The notes beneath the pieces were generated by a model. The model was given only the letters and a program-made list of their open reading frames with translations. It was not told the origin of the DNA and did no database searches. A stretch of 64,000 bases of DNA from Nitrospira sp. (lineage in GTDB: Bacteria; Nitrospirota; Nitrospiria; Nitrospirales; Nitrospiraceae), in contig JALHMZ010000010.1 in NCBI GenBank assembly GCA_022843785.1, forward strand, positions 62,001 through 126,000. The letters run 5' to 3'. Below, one piece after another: positions 28,461-38,361 of the stretch. The position numbers and the translations under genes were made by a program. Numbering within the stretch: the stretch's first letter is position 1; each line of letters starts with the position of its first letter.

Positions 28461-31409
28461 ATGCGTCGACTCATCCGTCCTCGTCTCCTGGCTGGTCTTG
28501 TGGTGGGACTGGTAGGTCTCTACGCACTGGTCGGATTTTTCCTGTTTCCCTATCTCATCAAAATCTACGGGGTCCCTGCCGCATCAGAACAGCTTCAGCA
28601 TCCTGTCGTCCTGCGTGACGTTGCATTCAATCCGTTCACACTGGCTCTTCGCTTGAACGGCTTGGAGGTGCGTGAGCAGGACCAGACGCCGATCATCGGA
28701 TTCGAAGAATTTGTCGTCAACGTGCGCGCGACGACGCTGTTCTTTCAGACCCTGGGGTTCGATGAAATCCGGCTGGTGATGCCGTTCGTGGCGGCCAGGG
28801 TGAACCGTGAAGGGAAGCTGAATTTGTTGGGACTTGTTCCTCCGTCGGACGAGGCGGCGTCGGCCGCTGAGACGGCGACGGGCGAGCCCAAGCGGATGAT
28901 GCCGCTGGACATCGGGCTGCTTGAGATCAACAACGGCATTGTGGAATTCAGGGATGAGTCCAAAGCGAAACCCATTTCGATGGACATCGTGCCCATTCAG
29001 ATTACGTTGCGGAATTTCAGCACCACGCAAGGGAGTGATAATGCCTATGCCTTCACGGCTGAGATCGGGAAGGGCGAGGCGTTGGCCTGGGAAGGAACCG
29101 TCTCGCTCGAGCCGGTGGAATCCGATGGGAAGGTGAGTCTGTCCGGAGTGAAACTCAAGACGCTCTATCAGGCCGTACAGGATCGCTTTCGATTCGACAT
29201 GCAGCAGGGCGAGCTTGCCCTGTCGGCGAAGTATCACTTCGATCTGCGGGGGCAGGCCCCTCGCGCCACGGTGAAAGAGGGCAAGCTTGCTATTCGTGGT
29301 TTGGCAATCGGGGAGCGGGGTGTGCCGGAGCCGCTCGTGAGCATTCCTGTGGCCGATGTAGAGGGAATCCAGTTTGACCTGGAGAAGCGTTCTGTCCGGG
29401 TTGAGAAGGTGCATACCGCGGATGCGCGATTCGATGCGTGGATGGATGCCGACGGCGTGGTCAATCTTCAACAGCTCTTTGCCCCTGCAGAGAGCAGCGG
29501 GGAGAAGGCGGCGGAACCTGTATCGGCGAACAAGAAGACGGCGTCTGAGCCTTGGGCTGTGGGCGTCGATGTGGTTGAGATCAAAAACTATCAAGCAAAG
29601 TTTGAGGATCGCACGCTGACGACGCCGGGGGTGTTGGAGGTGGATGCGCTGGACGTCACCGTGAAGGATGTGCGGATTCCGTTCACGAAGCCACTCCCGG
29701 TGAGCCTGTCCTTGACGTTGAACCGAACCGGCCATGTTGATGTGCGGGGGCAGGTTGCGGTCGAGCCGATGACGGCCGACTTGGAGATAAACATCACACA
29801 AATTGCCATCAACCCCTTTCAGCCCTACCTCGACCGATTTCTGGATGCCGATGTGAGAGAGGGCGCGATCGATCTCAACGGATCGGTTCAGTATGCCAAG
29901 GAACATCGCAAGGGCCCGATGCTTCGCTTTCAGGGCAATCTTGCCGTCAATCAGCTCCTGATCACCGATCGGAAAGAATTTGAGGATGTGGGCTCGTGGA
30001 AATCGCTGGCGTTCAATCGGGTGGCGCTGGATGTCGAGCCGACAACGGTACGGATCGGCGAAATTCTGTTGCAGGAACCGGCAGTCCAGGCCGTCTTGGA
30101 GTCGGACGGCACCTTGAATCTGTCGAAGCTGCTCGTGGCATCCCCGTCTGGTGACGTTCGGGAGGAACCGGCAAAGGACGACAGCCGGAAATCGGCGGCC
30201 AAAACTGATCCGCTGACGATCGTTGTCGATCAGGTCAAGTTGGTCAAGGCGACGGCGATCTTTCGAGATTTGTCGGTGGAGCCGCCGGTGAAAACCGGGG
30301 TGACGGATTTCGGCGGAACGATCAAGGGACTTTCATCCAAGCAGATCAAAAAGGCGGATGTAGATTTAGCCGGCAAGATCGACCGTGCCGCGCCGCTGAA
30401 AATTGTGGGAAAGATCAATCCGCTGAGCGAGGACGCCTTTACCGATCTGGTCATTACGTTGGAAGGGATGGATGTGACTCCGGCCGGTCCCTACAGCGGC
30501 AAATACGCCGGGTACGGATTGTCGAAAGGCAAGCTCTCTCTCGACCTGAAATACAAAGTTTCGCAGCAGATACTTGAGGCGGAAAACCTGGTGTCGATCG
30601 ACCAACTGACGTTCGGGCAAAAGGTTGAAAGCCCTGATGCCACCTCGTTGCCTGTTCCGTTGTTGGTGGCGCTGTTGCAAGATCGCAAGGGGTTGATTGA
30701 GATCGATCTGCCCATTCGGGGTGATCTGAACGATCCGGACTTCAAGTACGGCAAAGTGGTGATTTCAACCTTGCTCAATCTGCTCGGAAAGGTGGTGGCC
30801 TCGCCGTTTTCATTATTGGGCAAACTGGTGCCGGGCGGGGGTAGCGGGGACGATCTGCAATTCATTGAGTTTCAACCCGGCGGTGCGGTGTTGGCGGACG
30901 ATGAAGTGAAGAAACTTGCATTGCTGGAACAGGCGCTCGATGAGCGGGCCGGCCTGCGGCTTGATATCAAGGGAACATCCGATGCGGTGGTCGATGGAGC
31001 GGCCTTGCGCAAGCGCAAGTTGAGGGACCGGTTATTGACGAAAATGCGGCGTGAGCGCGGAAAGTCGGCAGAGCCGGTGGAGATTTCTGCGGAGCAGGAG
31101 CAACGGTTCGTGGAGGAACTCTTTGCCGAGCTGCAGGCCAGACAGGCTGGTGCGTCAGAGAAGACATCCAATCAGGCTGAGGCTCAACCTCCGACGGCTG
31201 AGCAGATGAAGGCGCGCGTGCTCACCGAAATTTCTGTCACCGATGCCGATCTGGAATTTCTGGCCATGGAACGCGGCGAAGCGGTGCGTACGCGTCTATT
31301 GGAGAGTGGGAAGTTGGGGAGTGAGCGGGTGTTTCTTCTGGAGGCGGGCGCTGCCGATCCAGGCCACGAGCGCGTGCGTACGCAACTCGTGCTGGGAGCG
31401 GGTTCGTAA
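28461..31409 (+). CDS. AsmA-like DUF748 envelope protein
   Basis: The 982-residue protein has an N-terminal membrane anchor (LLAGLVVGLVGLYALVGFFLFPYLI). Long beta-rich repeats of the DUF748/AsmA family follow (HPVVLRDVAFNPFTLALRLNGLEVRE, VEPMTADLEINITQIAINPFQPYLD). The C-terminal part (LQFIEFQPGGAVLADDEVKKLALLEQAL) is the usual DUF748 end with an OmpA-like segment. Proteins of this kind form periplasmic bridge-like beta structures implicated in lipid transport. A charged insertion at about 850-925 is Gln/Glu-rich. Confidence 0.85.
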   Translation: MRRLIRPRLLAGLVVGLVGLYALVGFFLFPYLIKIYGVPAASEQLQHPVVLRDVAFNPFTLALRLNGLEVREQDQTPIIGFEEFVVNVRATTLFFQTLGFDEIRLVMPFVAARVNREGKLNLLGLVPPSDEAASAAETATGEPKRMMPLDIGLLEINNGIVEFRDESKAKPISMDIVPIQITLRNFSTTQGSDNAYAFTAEIGKGEALAWEGTVSLEPVESDGKVSLSGVKLKTLYQAVQDRFRFDMQQGELALSAKYHFDLRGQAPRATVKEGKLAIRGLAIGERGVPEPLVSIPVADVEGIQFDLEKRSVRVEKVHTADARFDAWMDADGVVNLQQLFAPAESSGEKAAEPVSANKKTASEPWAVGVDVVEIKNYQAKFEDRTLTTPGVLEVDALDVTVKDVRIPFTKPLPVSLSLTLNRTGHVDVRGQVAVEPMTADLEINITQIAINPFQPYLDRFLDADVREGAIDLNGSVQYAKEHRKGPMLRFQGNLAVNQLLITDRKEFEDVGSWKSLAFNRVALDVEPTTVRIGEILLQEPAVQAVLESDGTLNLSKLLVASPSGDVREEPAKDDSRKSAAKTDPLTIVVDQVKLVKATAIFRDLSVEPPVKTGVTDFGGTIKGLSSKQIKKADVDLAGKIDRAAPLKIVGKINPLSEDAFTDLVITLEGMDVTPAGPYSGKYAGYGLSKGKLSLDLKYKVSQQILEAENLVSIDQLTFGQKVESPDATSLPVPLLVALLQDRKGLIEIDLPIRGDLNDPDFKYGKVVISTLLNLLGKVVASPFSLLGKLVPGGGSGDDLQFIEFQPGGAVLADDEVKKLALLEQALDERAGLRLDIKGTSDAVVDGAALRKRKLRDRLLTKMRRERGKSAEPVEISAEQEQRFVEELFAELQARQAGASEKTSNQAEAQPPTAEQMKARVLTEISVTDADLEFLAMERGEAVRTRLLESGKLGSERVFLLEAGAADPGHERVRTQLVLGAGS

Positions 31410-31499
31410 GCGATCTGGTTGCTCGTGAAGCGTGAAGCGTATCTCGCGGGAAATGGCGCCTGGCTTGCGAACGACGAGCGACGGTTCACGATATCTGCG

Positions 31500-31871
31500 T
31501 CATGTGCGCGGCGCACTGTACCGCATTCTGGTGCCATGCAGGAGGGAGAGTTCGATTTCCGGCGCACTCAGCTCAGGTGGGAATAAGCAGCCGGAGATCT
31601 TGCAGGCATTGATACTGGCGCCGTCTAAATTGGCTTTGCTCATGTCCACACCGCGCAGGTCGCTTTGCCGGAAGTAGCAATCGCGGAAATCAAGTCCGGC
31701 CGCATCCAATCCCCTGAGATCCAATCCCCGCAGGTCGCATCCCCGCAGGTCGCACTTGTCTCCGGCGGCCTTCTTGACGTTGAACTCTTTGATACAGCCT
31801 TCCCGGAGCATCAGGTACATTGAGTCGTTCGAAATGCGGAGGGATGTTCTCGCGGCGTCTGTCATGTCCAT
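31500..31871 (-). CDS. Pentapeptide repeat protein
   Basis: The start at 31871 has GGGAG five bases upstream; ATG 31883 is an alternative. The 123-residue product has a helical N-terminal part (TSLRISNDSMYLMLREGCIKEFN) followed by pentapeptide repeats CDLRGCDLRGLDLRGLD...LDFRDCYFRQSDLRGVDMSKANLDGASI, which build a right-handed beta helix. Such proteins sometimes mimic DNA. The helix here has only about ten coils. It converges with the DUF748 gene. Confidence 0.8.
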   Translation of the reverse strand: MDMTDAARTSLRISNDSMYLMLREGCIKEFNVKKAAGDKCDLRGCDLRGLDLRGLDAAGLDFRDCYFRQSDLRGVDMSKANLDGASINACKISGCLFPPELSAPEIELSLLHGTRMRYSAPRT

Positions 31872-31987
31872 GCATGCTCCCATTGAGGGGTTCTGGGGGC
31901 TTTATCGGTTTGGCGGGAAAGAATCTTGAGCAGGCCAGGCTCCGGCATCGTCGGTGCCTGTCCTGATAGATGACGGGGACAGGCGTC

Positions 31988-31999
31988 GGGGGGGGGGGG
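31988..31999. repeat. G12 homopolymer
   Basis: An uninterrupted run of twelve G lies between the pentapeptide gene and the peroxiredoxin gene. It is outside coding sequence. Length variation in such a run could change promoter spacing, or it may reflect assembly uncertainty. Confidence 0.7.
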
Positions 32000-32122
32000 A
32001 AGGGCGACAGTCCCCTGAGACCCCTTGCGCTCGCACTGAGGAGCACAGTATCGTAACGGTCAGTGAGAGGAGTGACGTACGGTTCCATCTTCTCGTGATA
32101 CAAAACTAATACGGAGGTCATC

Positions 32123-32758
32123 ATGGCAATCAGATTGGGAGACGACGCGCCGAATTTTACGGCGGACACGACAGAGGGGACGATCAATTTTCACGAATGG
32201 CTCGGTAACGGCTGGGGTATCCTGTTTTCCCATCCGAAGGACTTTACTCCTGTCTGCACGACGGAGCTGGGGACGGTAGCCAAAATTATGCCGGAGCTGA
32301 AGAAGCGGGGGGTCAAGGTCATCGCGGTCAGTGTCGATCCGCTCGACTCTCACCAGGGCTGGGTCAAGGACATCAATGAGACACAGCGGACGACCATGAA
32401 CTATCCCATCATCGCCGACCCTGAGAAGAAAGTGGCCACCCTGTATGACATGATCCATCCGAACGCCATCGATAACATGACGGTGCGGTCGGTGTTCATC
32501 ATCGGGCCTGACAAGAAGGTCAAGCTCACCCTGACCTATCCCGCCTCCTGCGGCAGGAATTTCGATGAGCTGCTGCGCGTTGTCGATTCACTCCAGCTCA
32601 CGTCGAAGTTCAAGGTGGCGACGCCGGCTAACTGGAAAGAGGGGGAGGACTGCATCATCACCCCGGCCGTCAACGATGCAGATGCCAAGACGCTCTTCCC
32701 CAAAGGCTTCACAACGGTGAAACCCTATCTGCGTTATACGCCACAGCCGAATAAGTAA
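32123..32758 (+). CDS. 1-Cys peroxiredoxin (Prx6 type)
   Basis: The 211-residue protein behind GGAGG shows the peroxidatic motif DFTPVCTTELG (Cys at about residue 48), then VIAVSVDPLDSHQGWVKDI and RSVFIIGPDKKVKLTLTYPASCGRNFDELLRVVDSLQL, typical of the Prx6/1-Cys subfamily. Its extended C-terminal part (CIITPAVNDADAKTLFPKGFTTVKPYLRYTPQP) is the Prx6 dimerisation domain. It reduces hydrogen peroxide and organic peroxides in the cytoplasm. A second Cys in PASCG is usual in bacterial members. Confidence 0.95.
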   Translation: MAIRLGDDAPNFTADTTEGTINFHEWLGNGWGILFSHPKDFTPVCTTELGTVAKIMPELKKRGVKVIAVSVDPLDSHQGWVKDINETQRTTMNYPIIADPEKKVATLYDMIHPNAIDNMTVRSVFIIGPDKKVKLTLTYPASCGRNFDELLRVVDSLQLTSKFKVATPANWKEGEDCIITPAVNDADAKTLFPKGFTTVKPYLRYTPQPNK

Positions 32759-32794
32759 GAACCAGATACGTAGGAATCTGCCTGGTGGCGATAT

Positions 32795-32825
32795 GGGCGG
32801 GATCGGTCGTTGACCGGTCCCGCCC
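32795..32825 (+). terminator. Hairpin terminator after the peroxiredoxin gene
   Basis: GGGCGGGATCGGTC pairs with GACCGGTCCCGCCC around a three-base loop, with one mismatch, 37 bases after the stop. The following bases are only moderately T-rich (GTTCTCTTTG). Confidence 0.75.
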
Positions 32826-32925
32826 GTTCTCTTTGTCTGGGCCTGTGTTGTCGAGGCATGAGAATTGAATCGACACTCCCGCCTTTCGCTCGGTCCTTCC
32901 AGAAAGAGTAGAAGAATTTTCCGTG

Positions 32926-32939
32926 TTACATCAATGTAA
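32926..32939. promoter_or_regulatory. Palindrome upstream of the porin gene
   Basis: TTACAT-CA-ATGTAA is a perfect palindrome lying about 180 bases before the porin start, followed by an A-tract. The 359-base gap between the peroxiredoxin and porin genes is AT-rich here, so this is the likely promoter area; the palindrome could be an operator. Confidence 0.4.
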
Positions 32940-33117
32940 AAAAAATCTTGCTATCTCATTGTTCTTTGGGCATACTCCGCCCGACTTCACTGTATTAGAA
33001 ATAGTTCATAAGTAGCTGTTCAGTTGAGCATACAGTCTTTCGTTGGGTTTGAGAGGTTCGGGCACATGGGTTCAGGCAATTGTTTCTATCACTTCATTTC
33101 ACAAGGAGGCTGCCACA

Positions 33118-34425
33118 ATGAAGGTAGAACTAAGTAGGTTGTGGAAGAAGGTTTTAGTTGCCGGCGCCGCGGTGGTGCTGGTGGCTGGGGCTGTGTCCAC
33201 GCCAACCAGCGTCTATGCTGGTGGGACCATCAAGGCCGATGACGATAAGTGGATTTCCGTCGGCATGGGAATTCGTTCCAGCTTTAGTGCGATAGAGGGT
33301 GCAGGAGGCTCATCCCGTCACTACAGCAACGACTTCGCGATCGACAACGCTCGTATCTACATCAACGGGTCGATCCATAAGTACGTCAAGTTCACCTTCA
33401 ATACCGATTGCTTTAACTGCGGAGGAGGGCCTGGAGGTCAGGGGAACGGGAGCGCCGGAAGCTTGTTTGGCAACAACTCCAGTATGGGCCTGCTCGATGC
33501 GATCGGTAAGTTCGAATTCGATGAGAAGTTCAATATCTGGTTTGGACGTACGTTGATGCCGAGCGAGCGTGGTGAGTTGAATGGTCCCTTCTACCATGCG
33601 ACCTACGATGGGTTCCGGACTCCGTTTTTCTCGGCGGATTACTCGGATAACTTCCCACGCGGGGGGAATGCTGGCTCCTCTGGCGGCAATGCCGGTCTCT
33701 ATGGTCGTGACAATGGTGCGGTCTTCTTCGGAAAGTTCCATCCATTCGGCACCCACTTGCTGTATGCCGCCGCGGTGTCCACCGGCTTGCGTGGTGCTAC
33801 TAATCAGGGCAGCAGCTTGATGTACACGGGACGTTTGCAGTGGAATCTGTTGAACGACGAAGACAATCCCGGCTACTATACCTCCGGTACCTACTATGGA
33901 ACGGCTGGTGATATCGTCGCGATCGCTGGTAACGTGCAGCATCAGAAGGATGGCGCCGGTTCTCCTACGACAGGGACGAGTGATTTCACCGGTGTCTCCG
34001 TGGATCTGTTGATCGAAAAGCTTCTCCCGAACAACATGGGCGTATTTACGTTCAACGGAGAATTCAAGCGGTTCTTTGCTAATTACGGTGTTAATTCAGC
34101 CGCTAATACGACCGATTCCTTCCGCGTATTCAACGGCGATTCCTGGTCCGTGAATGCGTTGTACCTGATCCCACAGCAGGTCGGTATCGGACGGTTCCAG
34201 CCATACGTTCGATTTGTCAGCATCGATCCTCGGTACAGCGCCATGCGGCAAGAATTTGAATATGGTCTGAACTACATCATCTCCGGCCACAATGCCCGTA
34301 TCTCTGCCTATGGCAGATATGGGGATATCAACAGCAAGGGTTTTGCCGGTGGTGGTGCGTATTCTCCAACGGCTGCTGGAGACAAGGTCGATTCGTTCCA
34401 CGTGGCCTTGCAGATGCAGTACTAG
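33118..34425 (+). CDS. Outer membrane porin
   Basis: The start at 33118 is set by AAGGAGG nine bases upstream and by a signal peptide (KKVLVAGAAVVLVAGAVSTPTSVYA, cleaved near residue 38). The 435-residue protein is rich in aromatic and glycine residues with alternating strands. It has KWISVGMGIRSSFSAIEG at the mature start, FAIDNARIYINGSIHKYVKFTFNTD, a glycine-rich loop and the aromatic-ended terminus DSFHVALQMQY. This is a beta-barrel porin of a type abundant in Nitrospira. Its strong site and terminator suggest high expression. Confidence 0.8.
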   Translation: MKVELSRLWKKVLVAGAAVVLVAGAVSTPTSVYAGGTIKADDDKWISVGMGIRSSFSAIEGAGGSSRHYSNDFAIDNARIYINGSIHKYVKFTFNTDCFNCGGGPGGQGNGSAGSLFGNNSSMGLLDAIGKFEFDEKFNIWFGRTLMPSERGELNGPFYHATYDGFRTPFFSADYSDNFPRGGNAGSSGGNAGLYGRDNGAVFFGKFHPFGTHLLYAAAVSTGLRGATNQGSSLMYTGRLQWNLLNDEDNPGYYTSGTYYGTAGDIVAIAGNVQHQKDGAGSPTTGTSDFTGVSVDLLIEKLLPNNMGVFTFNGEFKRFFANYGVNSAANTTDSFRVFNGDSWSVNALYLIPQQVGIGRFQPYVRFVSIDPRYSAMRQEFEYGLNYIISGHNARISAYGRYGDINSKGFAGGGAYSPTAAGDKVDSFHVALQMQY

Positions 34426-34460
34426 TTCAGAGACTGTGAGCTGACGCCTGTCAGCTTCAA

Positions 34461-34496
34461 GAAAGGCCGAATTCCTGCAACGGGATTCGGCCTTTC
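34461..34496. terminator. Strong terminator after the porin gene
   Basis: GAAAGGCCGAAT (34461-34472) pairs perfectly with ATTCGGCCTTTC (34485-34496), followed by TGTTTTC. It lies between the porin gene and a converging radical SAM gene and could serve both. Confidence 0.85.
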
Positions 34497-34647
34497 TGTT
34501 TTCAGGGGGACGTGAGGCGTGAAAGGTGAGGGGAAGAATGGTTGGTGATCGGAGTTGGAAGAGAGGTACGTCTTAATGTGTGGGTCCTTTTTGGTGACAT
34601 CTTCCAACGTGAAGCTCGCAACCAGAAACTCGAAACTCCTTGTTGAG

Positions 34648-36837
34648 CTACACGAGTAACAACCCGGCTGTGCGCGCTTTCTTCCAGGATTGAGTCACGA
34701 TGAAGTTTTTGAATTCCGATATGCCGCCTGGGAATGAGACTTGTACGTCTCGCAGCAGGGGATAGGAATGTGGCGAGGTCGCGCGCGGTGTGCCTTGCAC
34801 GATCAAGTCGTCGAGCCACCGGGCTTGTTCGTTCTGAAGTGTGATGGCGCAGTCGCCGGATGGCCCTGATAGCACGAGGCGCGTCTTCTTTCCTGCCGAT
34901 TCACGCACTGGTTCTCCACCAAGCCAGACGATACGCCGTTCTACCTGCGGGTTATCCGCAATCACTCTGTTCTTGAGCAGGCCTGTAACCCACCGAGACG
35001 AGACTCGCGGTTTCGGCACGCGATGCTCGAACCAGTCGCGGACATCCAAGGCTAATCCACGGTTTTCGAGGAAATTGAGCATCGACCGCCTGAGCCCGTC
35101 GCCGACCCATTGGGGCGTCTCACCGGATCGATCCCTGTGCTGGAGATCGTTTTCCGCAAATCCCTGAAACACCGGACCGATGATGCGCAGACCATGGGAG
35201 GCCGGATTGAGGCCGACCGGGCTATGGGCTGTGGCTGTGAAGCGGTGCCAAAAAGCCGATTGAATCAGATCCGCCGCGACCAATTGCCGCACGCGCTCCA
35301 GCGAGTCCACGGTTTCCTGAACCGTCTCAGAGGGGAATCCGTACATCAGATAGGCATGGACCAAGATACCCGCATCCCGAAATGCCGCAGCGACCAGCGC
35401 CGTGCGATCGACTGTAATGCCTTTCTTCATCTTCTCGAGCAGACGGTCTGAAGCCGCTTCGAGCCCGGCCGTCACTGCGATGCAGCCGGAGGCAGCGAGC
35501 AGGCGGCAGAGGTCCGGCGAGAATGCCTCCTCAAAGCGGATATTGCCCCACCAGGAAATTTCGATCTTTCGTTCCAGCAAAGCCAACGCGAGGGATTTGA
35601 GCGCGGCGGGAGGCGCCGCTTCATCTACAAAATGAAATCCTCGGTGTTCCGTCTCAGTCATCAATTGTTCGATCTGTCCGATGAGCCGGTCGGTCGGCGT
35701 CATTTCGTAACGGCCGATGTAATTGAGCCCCACGTCGCAAAAGGTGCATTGCTTCCAATAGCAGCCATGCGCCACGGTCAGTTTGTTCCAATGGCCTTCC
35801 GACCAGAGCCGGTGCATCGGATTGGTGCTGTCCAGAATCGTCAGGTAGCGGTCTAATTTCAGTCCGCGATAGGTCGGGCAGCCGATCTCGTCCATCGAGA
35901 AGTCGGAGGCTGAGGGATCGTCGGAAAAATGCACGGTTCCCTTGTTCCGATAGAAGGTACGGCACAGGGCGTTGCGCTGCCGCAGGCCGGACAGATGTTC
36001 GGTCAGCGAGAGCAGTGGTCTCTCGCCGTCATCGAGGGTGATGAAGTCGACATAGTCGAAGACGCGGGGATCGGCCACGCGCCGCAATTCGGTATTGGCA
36101 TAGCCCCCGCCCAGTGCAATCGGTAGGTCCGGCTGCCGGCGCTTGATGGCCTGGGCGATGCGGAACGCTCCGTACAGATTGCCGGGAAACGGCACGGAGA
36201 GGCAGATCAATGTCGGCTTGACCCGGTTGAGATGGGCCTGGAGGGCCTCCAACATGAACTCATCGGTGATAGCCGGCGCCGCGTCCAGCGCCTCGATCAT
36301 GCCGTCAAATGGCGATGTGGATGTCGCCACCTGTTCTGCATAACGGCTAAGAGAAAAATGCGGCGAGACCGTCGCTTGGACCAGGTCGGTGAGATCTTCG
36401 AGATAGAGAGTCGCCCACTGTTTGGCTCTGTCTTCAAGCGGTACGGACTTCGCGAATTTTGTTCTCCCTCGAAACCGAGGGCCTTGCGGCAGCACGCCGG
36501 CTTGTATGATCCGCACGGCGGCGCCGGGATTCTTGCCTTGAAGAAACGAGACGACGGGTTCGATCTGATTGAGATAGGCCTGTTCCATTGCAAGCATGGC
36601 GATCGCTTCAGGCGGCAGGTCGTTGCCCAGTTTCCGTATGTCGGCAAAGACGCGGGCGAGCCCGGCCCGGCTGAAGAGCCGCAGCACCATCTCGATACCC
36701 AGATCGGCCTGCTCGGCGGCAATATTACGGGATTGAAGGAACCCGGTGAGATAGGCGGTAGAAGGATAGGGTGTATTCAGCTGTGTTAGCGGGGGGATAA
36801 GGAGCAAGAGGCGCTGAGACGGCATGCTCGTTGACAT
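34648..36837 (-). CDS. B12-binding-type radical SAM protein
   Basis: The 729-residue protein has an N-terminal B12-binding-like region (residues about 10-260, LLIPPLTQLNTPYPSTAYLTGFLQSRN and LICLSVPFPGNLYGAFRIAQAIKRRQPDLPIALGGGYANTE). A radical SAM core follows with HGCYWKQCTFCDVGLNYIG, then IEISWWGNIRFEEAF and YLMYGFPSETVQETVDSLERVR. The cluster motif reads CX4CX2C here rather than the usual CX3CX2C. The C-terminal ~130 residues are extra. The substrate is unknown; methylation or a rearrangement is plausible for this class. Confidence 0.85.
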   Translation of the reverse strand: MSTSMPSQRLLLLIPPLTQLNTPYPSTAYLTGFLQSRNIAAEQADLGIEMVLRLFSRAGLARVFADIRKLGNDLPPEAIAMLAMEQAYLNQIEPVVSFLQGKNPGAAVRIIQAGVLPQGPRFRGRTKFAKSVPLEDRAKQWATLYLEDLTDLVQATVSPHFSLSRYAEQVATSTSPFDGMIEALDAAPAITDEFMLEALQAHLNRVKPTLICLSVPFPGNLYGAFRIAQAIKRRQPDLPIALGGGYANTELRRVADPRVFDYVDFITLDDGERPLLSLTEHLSGLRQRNALCRTFYRNKGTVHFSDDPSASDFSMDEIGCPTYRGLKLDRYLTILDSTNPMHRLWSEGHWNKLTVAHGCYWKQCTFCDVGLNYIGRYEMTPTDRLIGQIEQLMTETEHRGFHFVDEAAPPAALKSLALALLERKIEISWWGNIRFEEAFSPDLCRLLAASGCIAVTAGLEAASDRLLEKMKKGITVDRTALVAAAFRDAGILVHAYLMYGFPSETVQETVDSLERVRQLVAADLIQSAFWHRFTATAHSPVGLNPASHGLRIIGPVFQGFAENDLQHRDRSGETPQWVGDGLRRSMLNFLENRGLALDVRDWFEHRVPKPRVSSRWVTGLLKNRVIADNPQVERRIVWLGGEPVRESAGKKTRLVLSGPSGDCAITLQNEQARWLDDLIVQGTPRATSPHSYPLLRDVQVSFPGGISEFKNFIVTQSWKKARTAGLLLV

Positions 36838-36871
36838 AGCACAGGAGTGCGTGCCAACGCCAGATCGGGTG

Positions 36872-38200
36872 TTACGTTGTCTGGGATTCCTTCAACAGTT
36901 CCATTGAGGAGTTGATGAAGTACCCCGTCCAGCGAGCGAGATTCAGATACTCCGATACCTCATGCGGCAGCTCATGTCTCGTGATGCTCCGCACAATGGA
37001 GCGGCTCTGGTCAAGGCTGAGATCGGTGATGTTGGGATTCTCGCGCTCAACGGTCGGATCATAGAGGATGATGAGCGGGCGCATGCGGGTCTGTAGGTTG
37101 ATGCTCACGACCAGGCCGATAGATGTGTCGCTGAGCTCCACGACCGTTCCGGGCGGATAGACGCTGAGTACCTGTATGAGGGCGACGACGATTTCTTCGG
37201 GATACATCGTCTTGCTGTTCAGGTACAAGTGCGAGAGCGCCTCCGCCGGCGACTTGTTGTCCCTGATATTTGGGGCATTGATGAGGCTTTCATATTCTTC
37301 GACGACCATGAGGATTTTGGAGGACAAGGAAACCTGATTGCCCCGTAAACCGCCTGGATAGCCTGATCCATCGATCCGTTCATGGTGTTGCTTGATGATG
37401 TGGGCCACGGTATTGGGAAGCTCTGGGAACTGCGCGAGAATGTGGAGCCCTAACTCGACGTGTTGTTGAAATGCCTTTCGATCGTAGTCAGCCATGCGCA
37501 GGCCCCGCTTTTTTATCAGGTCAGGCGGGAGCAGCTGTTCACCGATGTCGTGCAGGAGGCCGGCGATTCCCAGTATCTTGACTTCTTCCTGGCTGAGATC
37601 GAACTGACGGCCGAGCAGCATGGCAAGTACTGCCACATTCATGGCATGCAGCACCTCTTTGTCGGTGACATCCTGTGCGCCGAGGAGACTCCCCATCGCG
37701 CTGGCTGTGTCATCAGCCATAATCAGCTCTGTCAGTCCATTGATCATGTCCTTTGCAACCGCGAGTCCCGTGTCAGATCCATTCTTGATGTCGGCAAGCG
37801 CGTCCGATCCCTGTGCGAGTGTTTGCCTGTACACAATATCGGCCTGCTGAAGGCCTTCCTGGTATCGGGTGACTGTCGGCGGCATGATGGCGGTTTCGGA
37901 AGGCGGCGCGGTGAGAGAGGCGGTTTCATCCTGTGCGGTGTGAGCACGCCCATCCGTGCGCTGTCCCAGCGCATCAGGATCTGACAATACGACATCGACG
38001 AGTACTGAGCGGAGGTCCAAGCCTCGGATAATAGAGAGTTCCTGCTCCGTTGTAATTTTGAATCGTTTCTTGGCGAATGGATGTTTGAACCAGGAACAGT
38101 CCAAATCCACGAACATGCCGATCTTGAGTTGTGCAGGTTCTATGGAAAGAACTTCAGCGGTGAATTGCCGCGATGCCTGCGTTGTCGATGGTTTCGGCAC
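36872..38200 (-). CDS. HD-GYP c-di-GMP phosphodiesterase-like protein
   Basis: The 442-residue protein starts with a DUF3391 domain (LSIEPAQLKIGMFVDLDCSWFKHPFAKKRFKI). It then has an HD-GYP domain with HAMNVAVLAMLLG, GLLHDIGEQLLPP (HD), HIIKQHHERIDGSGYPGGLRG (HH and GYP) and a C-terminal end NLARWTGYFINSS. All core residues for metal binding and the GYP motif are present. It should hydrolyse cyclic di-GMP in the cytoplasm. It is followed on the same strand by the radical SAM gene after 34 bases. Confidence 0.9.
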   Translation of the reverse strand: MPKPSTTQASRQFTAEVLSIEPAQLKIGMFVDLDCSWFKHPFAKKRFKITTEQELSIIRGLDLRSVLVDVVLSDPDALGQRTDGRAHTAQDETASLTAPPSETAIMPPTVTRYQEGLQQADIVYRQTLAQGSDALADIKNGSDTGLAVAKDMINGLTELIMADDTASAMGSLLGAQDVTDKEVLHAMNVAVLAMLLGRQFDLSQEEVKILGIAGLLHDIGEQLLPPDLIKKRGLRMADYDRKAFQQHVELGLHILAQFPELPNTVAHIIKQHHERIDGSGYPGGLRGNQVSLSSKILMVVEEYESLINAPNIRDNKSPAEALSHLYLNSKTMYPEEIVVALIQVLSVYPPGTVVELSDTSIGLVVSINLQTRMRPLIILYDPTVERENPNITDLSLDQSRSIVRSITRHELPHEVSEYLNLARWTGYFINSSMELLKESQTT

Positions 38201-38361
38201 GAGTGCCCTCTAGTCCTTCGAGGTTCCATGGATTGAGCCTGGAGTTGAGACTTCAAGGGTTTCTATCGGCATGTCGGTTCGCGGACTTAAGAGGTGCGTC
38301 AGTGACCAGGGGTGAGGCCACGTTCTTTAACGAGGATTGCCGAAGGAAGGGACTGGTATCG

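Noticed and set aside
22000..29000. Complete Zorya defence system
   Set aside because: Only ZorA/B-like genes are present; no ZorC, ZorD or ZorE candidate on either side.
28584..29906. 440-residue open frame antisense to DUF748
   Set aside because: It lies wholly inside the well-supported DUF748 gene, has a low-complexity His/Arg-rich composition and no ribosome binding site; a shadow frame.
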